DNA from: DASXRC01 sp036506495
GTDB lineage: Bacteria; Actinomycetota; Actinomycetes; Mycobacteriales; Micromonosporaceae
Assembly (NCBI GenBank): GCA_036506495.1
Contig: DASXRQ010000073.1
Coordinates: 1 to 6,639 of the forward strand
Length of the DNA: 6,639 nt
Direction of reading: 5' to 3'
Positions within the stretch are counted from its first letter, which is position 1; each line of letters opens with the position of its first letter. This document shows, piece by piece, positions 1-4,905 of the stretch. Position numbers and translations under genes: made by a program. The notes beneath the pieces were generated by a model. It did no database searches. It saw nothing but the letters and a program-made list of their open reading frames with translations, and was not told the origin of the DNA.

Positions 1-1971
1 AAGGCCAAGGAGCTGTACAAGCGCGACAAGGACTACATCGTCAGCGACGGCGAGGTCCTGATCGTGGACGAGTTCACCGGCCGCATCCTGCACGGCCGGC
101 GCTACAACGAGGGCATGCACCAGGCCATCGAGGCCAAGGAAAGCGTGGAGATCAAGCAGGAGAACCAGACTCTCGCCACGATCACGCTGCAGAACTACTT
201 CCGCCTCTACGACAAGCTGTCGGGCATGACCGGCACGGCGCAGACCGAGGCCGGCGAGTTCAACAAGGTCTACAAGGTCGGGGTCGTAACGATCCCGACC
301 CACCGTCCGATGATCCGCATGGACCAGTCCGACGTCATCTACAAGACGGAAAAGGCGAAGTTCAACGCGGTCGTCGAGGACATCGCCGAGCGGCACGCGA
401 TCGGCCAACCGATTCTTGTCGGCACAGTGTCGGTGGAGAACTCGGAGATCCTGTCGCAGCTGCTGCGTCGGCGGGGCATCCCGCACTCCGTGCTGAACGC
501 GAAGTTCCACGCCAAGGAGGCGGAGATCGTCGCGCAGGCGGGCCGCCGGGGCGGGGTCACGGTCGCCACGAACATGGCCGGCCGCGGCACGGACATCCTG
601 CTTGGCGGCAACCCTGAGTACCTGGCCGCCGCAGAGCTGCGCCAGCGCGGCGTCGACCCGGTCGAGCACGAGGAGGAGTACGCCAAGGCGCTCGAGGACA
701 GCATGCCCAAGTGGAAGAAGGCCTGTGACGTCGAGGCGGAGGAGGTCGTCGCGTCGGGCGGCCTCTACGTGCTGGGCACCGAGCGGCACGAGTCCCGACG
801 GATCGACAACCAGCTTCGCGGCCGCTCGGGCCGGCAGGGTGACCCCGGTGAGTCCCGGTTCTATCTGTCCCTTCAGGACGAACTGATGCGGCGGTTCCGG
901 GCCGGCGCGGTCGAGGCCGTCATGGAACGCTTCAACATCCCGGAGGACGTGCCCATCGAGTCCAAGATGGTCACTCGGCAGATCAAAAGCGCGCAGACCC
1001 AGATCGAGGCCCAGAACGCCGAGATCCGTAAGAACGTTCTCAAGTACGACGAGGTGCTCAACAAGCAGCGGCAGGTCATCTACGGCGAGCGCAAGCGCGT
1101 CCTCGACGGCGAGGACCTGCACGAGCAGGCGCGGCACATGCTCGACGACGTCGTCGGCGCGTACGTGACCGGTGCGACATCCGAGGGGTACCCCGAGGAC
1201 TGGGACCTCGACCAGCTCTGGTCGAGCCTCAAGCAGCTCTACCCAGTGGGCATCACCATCGAGGACGTCGAGGACGAGGCCGGCGGGGACCGCCACGCCC
1301 TCGACGCCGACTTCCTGGTGGAGCGGATCAAGCAGGACGCGCACGATGCGTACGCCCGGCGCGAGGAGGAGCTCGGCTCCGAGGCGATGCGCGAGCTCGA
1401 GCGCCAGGTGTTGCTCGCGGTCATCGACCGAAAGTGGCGCGAGCACCTGTACGAGATGGACTACCTCCAGGAGGGCGTCGGTCTCCGGGCGTACGCGCAG
1501 CGCGACCCGCTGGTCGAGTACCAGCGCGAGGGCTTCGACATGTTCAACCAGATGCTCGACGGCATCAAGGAGGAGGCGGTCGGCTTCCTGTTCAACCTGG
1601 AGGTCCAGGTACAGGAGGCGCCGGCACCGGAGGTGACGGTCGACGCGAGCCGGGCCGTGCCGCTGCCGACGGCAGACTCGCATGTCGGCATCCAGGCCCG
1701 CGGACTCGGCGGGTCGCGGCCACGACAGGCGCTGCAGTACTCCGCGCCAACGATCGACGGGGGGGCTGGCAGCGGCGGCGTCCTCGTGGAGCGGGAGCCG
1801 GACCAGGCGCCGGCGCTGGGCTTGGGCGCCGCCTCCACGTCGGCGCGCAGCGGCCGGCGGCCGTCGCCCGGTCAGGCGGTCAGCTCGGGCGGACCGTCGC
1901 GGAATGCGCCGTGCCCGTGCGGGTCCGGCAAGAAATACAAGCGGTGCCATGGCGCCCCTGGCGCCGCGTAG
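1..1971 (+). CDS. secA: Protein translocase subunit SecA, C-terminal part (5' end outside window)
   Basis: SecA is the cytosolic ATPase motor that pushes unfolded preproteins through the SecYEG channel. The frame is open from base 1 (KAKELYKRDKDY...), so the GTG at 64 is an internal Val codon and not a start. About 656 residues are visible; the first roughly 300, with the Walker A motif and most of the preprotein-binding domain, lie upstream. Seen here: the end of NBD1 with DEFTGR (about residues 23-28 of the fragment); NBD2 with MAGRGTDILLGG (about 192-203) and the arginine-finger motif QLRGRSGRQGD (about 271-281); then the helical scaffold/wing region with KWREHLYEMDYLQEGVGLRAYAQRDP (in part). 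A variable Gly/Pro/Ala linker (about 545-630) leads to a C-terminal zinc site, Cys638-X-Cys640-X8-Cys649-His650, known in SecA to bind SecB or ribosomes. The conserved motifs and tail indicate the housekeeping SecA1 type, not the accessory SecA2. No frameshift is seen. It is convergent with the next gene. Confidence 0.98.
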   Translation, partial: KAKELYKRDKDYIVSDGEVLIVDEFTGRILHGRRYNEGMHQAIEAKESVEIKQENQTLATITLQNYFRLYDKLSGMTGTAQTEAGEFNKVYKVGVVTIPTHRPMIRMDQSDVIYKTEKAKFNAVVEDIAERHAIGQPILVGTVSVENSEILSQLLRRRGIPHSVLNAKFHAKEAEIVAQAGRRGGVTVATNMAGRGTDILLGGNPEYLAAAELRQRGVDPVEHEEEYAKALEDSMPKWKKACDVEAEEVVASGGLYVLGTERHESRRIDNQLRGRSGRQGDPGESRFYLSLQDELMRRFRAGAVEAVMERFNIPEDVPIESKMVTRQIKSAQTQIEAQNAEIRKNVLKYDEVLNKQRQVIYGERKRVLDGEDLHEQARHMLDDVVGAYVTGATSEGYPEDWDLDQLWSSLKQLYPVGITIEDVEDEAGGDRHALDADFLVERIKQDAHDAYARREEELGSEAMRELERQVLLAVIDRKWREHLYEMDYLQEGVGLRAYAQRDPLVEYQREGFDMFNQMLDGIKEEAVGFLFNLEVQVQEAPAPEVTVDASRAVPLPTADSHVGIQARGLGGSRPRQALQYSAPTIDGGAGSGGVLVEREPDQAPALGLGAASTSARSGRRPSPGQAVSSGGPSRNAPCPCGSGKKYKRCHGAPGAA

Positions 1972-1992
1972 TCACAGGTTGGTTGGAACCCA

Positions 1993-2027
1993 GAGCGGCC
2001 ACCGGCTCGGACCCACGGTGGTCGCTC
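1993..2027 (+). terminator. Stem-loop terminator candidate between secA and the Rv3235-like gene
   Basis: The arms GAGCGGCCACCG (1993-2004) and CGGTGGTCGCTC (2016-2027) form a 12-bp stem with a single G-U pair (1998/2022) around an 11-nt loop. It starts 22 bp after the secA stop and ends 10 bp before the stop of the convergent gene, so it could end both transcripts. Read on the - strand the G-U becomes a C-A mismatch, so it suits secA better. There is no U tract, which is common for actinobacterial terminators; without one, function is inferred from the stem and its position. Confidence 0.7.
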
Positions 2028-2037
2028 CGGGCGCATC

Positions 2038-2637
2038 TCACGGCATGGCCAGGGCCGTGCACAGCCAGCTACCCCGTTGACGCTCCAGCCGAAACGCCAT
2101 GGCCCAACAGCGGTCACCGGCGTCGAGCACCGCCGCAGCTTCGGCGACGCCGGCACGTGGTTGACAGACTCGAAGCAGGCGCAGCCTGACCCGGGCGACC
2201 GGCCGGCGCGCCGGCGGGCCCGCGGACCGGTCGGTCGCGGACCGGTTGGCCGCGACCCGGGCGACGAAGAGCTCAATGACGCTCCCGGCGTCGGCCGGTG
2301 CGCAGAACGGGCGCAGCTGCCCGGCCGGCCGGTAGCCGTTGAGGACCTCGAGACCGACGGCCAGGAAACGCTTGGCCGCCACCCGGTGCTCGGGCGGGGC
2401 AGCGACCAGTGCCGCCGCCGGCTCGCCGCCACGGCCGGAATCGAGACGACCTGAACCGCCCGCACCGTGATGGCGATCGCCGCGACCGCCATCACCCGCC
2501 GGCGGGTCGCGGCGCCAGTCGAGTGCGAGCTGACCCTCGGCAATCGAGCCGGGCGCGGCCCCGAAGCCGTCGACCTCGTCGTCGAACGGAGGCTCGAGCG
2601 GGGGTGCGGGGCGCAGCCGGACGTGCGCGGCCAGCAT
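2038..2637 (-). CDS. Rv3235-family protein (DUF6459-like), function unknown
   Basis: A 199-aa protein resembling the actinobacterial family named after Mycobacterium tuberculosis Rv3235, which lies in the general neighbourhood of secA1 there. Typical family features are visible. Near the N-terminus is RLRPAPPLEPPFDDE (about residues 7-21), then QLALDW (36-41), a low-complexity Gly/Arg/Asp/Ala linker (about 42-85), and a conserved C-terminal domain. That domain holds RFLAVGLEVLNGYRPAGQLRP (in part; about 90-110), VRLRLLRVCQPRAGVAEAAAVL (in part; about 150-171) and the ending WAMAFRLERQRGSWLCTALA. The ATG at 2637 is chosen over one at 2694 because GGGGAGGG (2642-2649) lies just upstream, the family motif starts a few residues later, and the 2694 start would sit at or before the predicted transcript start. 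No signal peptide or membrane segment is seen; probably cytosolic. Biochemical role unknown. A 15-bp tandem repeat expands residues 125-139. Confidence 0.85.
   Translation of the reverse strand: MLAAHVRLRPAPPLEPPFDDEVDGFGAAPGSIAEGQLALDWRRDPPAGDGGRGDRHHGAGGSGRLDSGRGGEPAAALVAAPPEHRVAAKRFLAVGLEVLNGYRPAGQLRPFCAPADAGSVIELFVARVAANRSATDRSAGPPARRPVARVRLRLLRVCQPRAGVAEAAAVLDAGDRCWAMAFRLERQRGSWLCTALAMP
2221..2265. repeat. Three 15-bp tandem units inside the Rv3235-like gene
   Basis: The units are 2221-2235 (CGCGGACCGGTCGGT), 2236-2250 (CGCGGACCGGTTGGC) and 2251-2265 (CGCGACCCGGGCGAC). The first two differ at 2 of 15 positions; the third is more diverged. They are in register with codons of the - strand gene and encode VARVA, ANRSA and TDRSA (residues 125-139). 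This is probably replication slippage in a tolerant loop, since the reading frame is kept. Confidence 0.65.
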
Positions 2638-2641
2638 TGGG

Positions 2642-2649
2642 CCCTCCCC
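2642..2649 (-). promoter_or_regulatory. Ribosome binding site of the Rv3235-like gene
   Basis: GGGGAGGG on the - strand, 4 nt before the ATG at 2637. It decides the start in favour of 2637 over the in-frame ATG at 2694, which has no comparable site. Confidence 0.75.
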
Positions 2650-2664
2650 AGGACACTGATCTTG

Positions 2665-2684
2665 CGTTTGCCTTCGTTTGCCTT
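2665..2684 (-). repeat. Perfect tandem AAGGCAAACG repeat, candidate operator
   Basis: On the - strand AAGGCAAACG occurs twice head to tail (2684-2675 and 2674-2665), with no spacer, hence a 10-bp period (about one helical turn). It lies just downstream of the predicted -10 box of the Rv3235-like gene and upstream of its ribosome binding site. A protein bound here would sit over the start of the transcript, which would favour repression. A related array is found upstream of the HTH gene (2998-3027), so the neighbouring HTH protein is the obvious candidate ligand. Repeat seen directly; function inferred. Confidence 0.6.
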
Positions 2685-2696
2685 CTACAGGCATTA

Positions 2697-2725
2697 GTTG
2701 TATCGGCTTCGATTCCTGGCGTCAA
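2697..2725 (-). promoter_or_regulatory. Sigma70-type promoter of the Rv3235-like gene
   Basis: On the - strand, TTGACG (2725-2720; 5 of 6 matches to TTGACA) and TACAAC (2702-2697; 4 of 6 to TATAAT) are separated by exactly 17 bp. Transcription should start near 2690, giving a leader of about 50 nt. The promoter lies in the 102-bp gap after the HTH gene. The Rv3235-like gene can therefore be transcribed independently, though read-through from the HTH gene remains possible since no terminator-like stem is evident between them. Confidence 0.65.
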
Positions 2726-2739
2726 CAGCGGCTGTGCGC

Positions 2740-2967
2740 CTACTCCGCTTCACGTTCAGCGAGTGGGTTCTCCCGTACCCAGGCCGCGGTCTCGGCGTAC
2801 CGCTGCTGGATGTAGTCCTCGAGCCGGGCGCGCTCGACGCGCCACTGGCCCCGGCCACCGATCTTGATCGCCGGCAGCTCTCCGCTGCGAACCATGTGGT
2901 AGACCTGCGAGTCCGACACGTTCAGCTCCCCGGCGACGTCGGAGAGCAGCAGGAATCTTGGTTCCAT
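2740..2967 (-). CDS. Small winged helix-turn-helix DNA-binding protein (BldC/MerR-like, 'excisionase family')
   Basis: A 75-aa protein that is almost entirely one DNA-binding domain. LLLSDVAGELNVSDSQVYHMVR (in part; about residues 6-27) forms the helix-turn-helix, and LPAIKIGGRGQWRVERARLEDY (in part; about 31-52) forms the wing and last helix. The acidic tail (RENPLAEREAE) has no known domain. Such proteins are often auto-named 'excisionase', but there is no phage or integrase here. The compact single domain resembles developmental regulators such as BldC, which bind direct repeats cooperatively. The ATG at 2967 is preceded on the - strand by AAGGAAGGGG with about 9 nt spacing. It is divergent from the DUF6912-like gene and upstream of the Rv3235-like gene on the same strand. 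A direct-repeat array 30-60 bp upstream of its start suggests autoregulation. The sequence does not show whether it represses or activates. Confidence 0.9.
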   Translation of the reverse strand: MEPRFLLLSDVAGELNVSDSQVYHMVRSGELPAIKIGGRGQWRVERARLEDYIQQRYAETAAWVRENPLAEREAE

Positions 2968-2997
2968 CGCAGCGGGCCCCTTCCTTCCCGTTGTCGG

Positions 2998-3027
2998 CGG
3001 TGACCTTAGTTTGCCACTGTTTGCCTT
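2998..3027 (-). promoter_or_regulatory. GGCAAAC direct-repeat array upstream of the HTH gene, candidate operator
   Basis: Read on the - strand, three consecutive 10-mers are AAGGCAAACA (3027-3018), GTGGCAAACT (3017-3008) and AAGGTCACCG (3007-2998). The first two share GGCAAAC; the third is degenerate but matches AAGGCAAACG at 7 of 10 positions. Period and orientation relative to the downstream gene are the same as for the array at 2665-2684. A weak -10-like TAAGGT (3008-3003) overlaps the array, so binding could interfere with or remodel the HTH promoter. The array sits in the 179-bp gap shared with the divergent DUF6912-like gene and could influence both. Confidence 0.55.
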
Positions 3028-3132
3028 GGGAAGCCGTCACCGCCGCGCGCCAGGTCCGGCAATGCGCTTCCCGCCGAGCGTCCACGGGTGTACTACAGAC
3101 ACGGCACGCAGTTCGCGTCCGGGCGTCGAGGC

Positions 3133-3138
3133 GGGGAG
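3133..3138 (+). promoter_or_regulatory. Ribosome binding site of the DUF6912-like gene
   Basis: GGGGAG, 8 nt before the GTG at 3147. It supports this GTG over a second in-frame GTG at 3159, which has no purine-rich site at the right distance. Confidence 0.6.
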
Positions 3139-3146
3139 ACCGCGCG

Positions 3147-3656
3147 GTGACAGATCAGGTGATCCGGGTGTACCTGCCCGCGACGATTACCACCCTCGCC
3201 ACGCTCCGCAAGCAGGGCGAGCTGGGCCCGGCGCCGGTCGCGGCGCACGCCGTCACCCCGGCACTTCGCGAGTGGTACGCCGAGGGTGACGAGGAGGAGC
3301 TTGAGTACGTCGCGTTCACCCGAGCCGCACAGGGCGCGCTACGCCTGCTGCGGCGGGACGCCGGCACGCCGGCGCGACGGGTCGTGATCTCGGCGGACGT
3401 GGCGGCGTCCGAGGTCATCCGGGAAGACGTCGAGCTCGGATCGAGTGTGGTCCGGCTCCGGTCGCCGATCCCGGTGGGCGCGGTCGCGGCGATCCACGTG
3501 GACGGACCCGGTGCGGCGGCCGACGTGGGCGAGGCCGCCGCCGTGGTCGAGGAGGCGCTCGCCGGGGACCCGGATGCGCAGTTCACCGTCGATGGTGCGG
3601 AGGACCACGAGCTCGAGTGGTACGACGTGTCCGAGCTCGACACGCTGACGGACTAG
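3147..3656 (+). CDS. DUF6912-family protein, function unknown
   Basis: A 169-aa acidic, soluble protein matching my memory of the actinobacterial DUF6912 family. Conserved-looking stretches are IRVYLPATITTLATLRKQGEL (in part) near the N-terminus (about residues 6-26), VTPALREWYAEGDEEELEYV (36-55), RRVVISADV (77-85), VAAIHVDG (113-120) and a C-terminal DAQFTVDGAEDHELEWYD (143-160). No signal peptide, membrane segment or catalytic motif that I recognise. The GTG start at 3147 places the conserved VIRVYLP segment five residues in. The frame is open further upstream, but that part lacks family similarity and overlaps the divergent promoter region. Divergent from the HTH gene and convergent with the membrane-protein gene, overlapping it by 4 bp. 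A -10-like TACTAC (3091-3096), with only a poor -35 (TTCCCG, 3068-3073) at 17 bp, is a weak promoter candidate. Function not established. Confidence 0.85.
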   Translation: MTDQVIRVYLPATITTLATLRKQGELGPAPVAAHAVTPALREWYAEGDEEELEYVAFTRAAQGALRLLRRDAGTPARRVVISADVAASEVIREDVELGSSVVRLRSPIPVGAVAAIHVDGPGAAADVGEAAAVVEEALAGDPDAQFTVDGAEDHELEWYDVSELDTLTD

Positions 3657-4669
3657 GGGACGTCGCGCTCCTCGGCCGCCCGGGGCACTGGCCCGGACTC
3701 CGCCCTCGGCGCTGGTCCCGGCTTGGGCAAGGTGCGGCCGAACGCGATCAGAGCGGTGATGGCGCCGACGAAGAGCACGACCAACCCATAGTTGATCCGT
3801 GATCCGTCCAGCCACGTGAGGCCACTCGCATCGATCTCGGAGAGCGACTTGGCGAGCGACAGCACCGGGCCGCCGGCAATTCGGATGATCGCCTCGGTGA
3901 GCAGCAGCATCACGCCCGCGCCGGCCCCGGCGGCGAGGTATGCCGGCCACCGCGGCGCCGGCCGCGCCCCCCGGGTCACCCGGCGAAGGTAGCGGTACGC
4001 CAGGTAGCCCCCGATCAGCCCGCTGGTGAGGGCGACCGTCGCGGCGAACAGCCCGTTGGCGCTCTTTTGGGACGCACCGGACGCGCCCGCGCCGTACAGC
4101 GACATCAGCTCACCGTGGAACGGTTGGAACAGGACGCCGACGATGAACACGCAGAGCGAGGCGACGATCGACGCGCCGACGATCGGGGTCGTCCGAAGGC
4201 TGGCCAGCGCGCCGCCGACCGTCGCGGCCGCGGCGACCGTGCCGCCGAGCACCATGATGGCCGAGCCGCTGCCGTAGCTGAGCGTCACGATCGCGGCCGC
4301 GACCAACCCGGTGACCAGCCCGGCTCCCGTCGCCACCAGCGACCGCGACGTGGGCCGCTCGCCGACCCGTGCCGAGAGCCGGTCGAGCACGGCGAGGCCG
4401 ACCGCGGCCCCACCAACCAGGCTCGCGGAGATGACCGCCGGCAGGGAGTACGCCGCGAGGAAGATCGCCACCGACGCGTCGCCCGCGGACCGGATGCTGG
4501 CCCGGGCCGTCCACAGCATGCCGAGCAGCCAGAGCAGGGACAGGCCGGCCAGGGTCGCCGCGCCGGGCACCCGGACACCGATCCAGGCCGAGGCGAGCTC
4601 CGGCTCCGCGGCGCCATCGGCACCAGGGGCGGCTGGCGACACGGCCGTGGTCCCGGAGTCGTTCGTCAT
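3653..4669 (-). CDS. Predicted polytopic membrane protein, function unknown
   Basis: A 338-aa protein I cannot assign to a named family. After a 30-residue hydrophilic Ala/Gly/Pro/Asp-rich N-terminus there are about eight hydrophobic segments: residues 35-55, 67-95, 110-131, 136-157, 162-182, 205-226, 242-265 and 292-311. A proline-rich charged tail (PKPGPAPRAESGPVPRAAEE) follows. Gly/Ala-rich helices and few charged residues inside membrane segments (E259 and R263 in the seventh helix) give no clear transporter signature. Loops of note are FQPFHGELMSLYGAGA (181-196) and the stretch before the last helix, SLSEIDASGLTWLDGSRINY (275-294). The start at 4669 is chosen because AAGGG (4676-4680) lies 6 nt from it; the ATG at 4675 directly abuts that site. 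A longer in-frame reading from 4861 adds Pro/Arg-rich sequence without membrane or family character. Divergent from pruA; its stop shares CTAG with the DUF6912-like gene. Confidence 0.8.
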   Translation of the reverse strand: MTNDSGTTAVSPAAPGADGAAEPELASAWIGVRVPGAATLAGLSLLWLLGMLWTARASIRSAGDASVAIFLAAYSLPAVISASLVGGAAVGLAVLDRLSARVGERPTSRSLVATGAGLVTGLVAAAIVTLSYGSGSAIMVLGGTVAAAATVGGALASLRTTPIVGASIVASLCVFIVGVLFQPFHGELMSLYGAGASGASQKSANGLFAATVALTSGLIGGYLAYRYLRRVTRGARPAPRWPAYLAAGAGAGVMLLLTEAIIRIAGGPVLSLAKSLSEIDASGLTWLDGSRINYGLVVLFVGAITALIAFGRTLPKPGPAPRAESGPVPRAAEERDVP

Positions 4670-4675
4670 CGTCAT

Positions 4676-4680
4676 CCCTT
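4676..4680 (-). promoter_or_regulatory. Ribosome binding site of the membrane-protein gene
   Basis: AAGGG on the - strand lies directly before an ATG (4675) and 6 nt before a second ATG (4669). The spacing favours initiation at 4669, giving a protein that starts MTNDSG. Confidence 0.55.
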
Positions 4681-4689
4681 CGCAGGGTT

Positions 4690-4717
4690 CCCGACCGGAG
4701 GGCGGCCAGCGGTCGGG
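4690..4717. repeat. 8-bp inverted repeat upstream of the membrane-protein gene
   Basis: CCCGACCG (4690-4697) and CGGTCGGG (4710-4717) are perfect inverted arms separated by 12 bp, just upstream of the ribosome binding site of the - strand gene. It could be an operator for a dimeric regulator or a leader hairpin. In DNA this GC-rich an 8-bp match can arise by chance. Confidence 0.3.
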
Positions 4718-4777
4718 CGGACACCGCATGCGGACCGGCTTCTCAGGGTACGCGGGCGCCTCGCGCCGGCCCGCGTT

Positions 4778-4812
4778 GCCGGCCGCCGGCCCACGGGTCG
4801 GCGGCGGCCGGC
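4778..4812. repeat. 11-bp GC-rich inverted repeat in the divergent intergenic region
   Basis: GCCGGCCGCCG (4778-4788) and CGGCGGCCGGC (4802-4812) are perfect 11-bp arms around a 13-nt loop that itself contains CCCACGGG. It lies about 95 bp upstream of pruA, within the 236-bp gap between pruA and the divergent membrane-protein gene. No T-run follows on either side. It may be a leader hairpin or an operator. I see no convincing -35/-10 pair for either gene in this gap. Confidence 0.4.
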
Positions 4813-4893
4813 CGTGCGAGGATTGGGCCGTGGGCCGAGGCCGTTCCCGCAAGAACGCCACCCCCCGGACTCGCCGATGTTGTCGAGATCGTC

Positions 4894-4899
4894 AAGGAG
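4894..4899 (+). promoter_or_regulatory. Ribosome binding site of pruA
   Basis: AAGGAG, 6 nt before the ATG at 4906; near-ideal sequence and spacing, fixing the pruA start. Confidence 0.85.
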
Positions 4900-4905
4900 C
4901 CTTCG

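Noticed and set aside
64..1971. A complete gene starting at the GTG at 64
   Set aside because: The frame is open from base 1 and encodes SecA sequence (KAKELYKRDKDY) before 64; the GTG is an internal Val codon of a gene cut by the window edge.
1434..2189. A + strand open frame overlapping the secA 3' end and continuing past it
   Set aside because: It overlaps the conserved SecA C-terminus in another frame and reads through the terminator hairpin and the opposite-strand gene; Arg/Gly/Pro-rich translation.
2077..2454. A 125-codon + strand open frame in the Rv3235-like region
   Set aside because: The - strand frame here carries recognisable family motifs and its own promoter and ribosome binding site; the + strand frame has none.
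2740..2967. An excisionase marking a prophage or integrative element
   Set aside because: The 'excisionase family' label refers only to the shared HTH fold. There is no integrase, attachment site or tRNA, and the neighbours are core genes.
4673..4861. A longer N-terminus for the membrane protein, starting at 4861
   Set aside because: The extra residues are Pro/Arg-rich without membrane or domain character and occupy the pruA upstream region; a ribosome binding site supports 4669.
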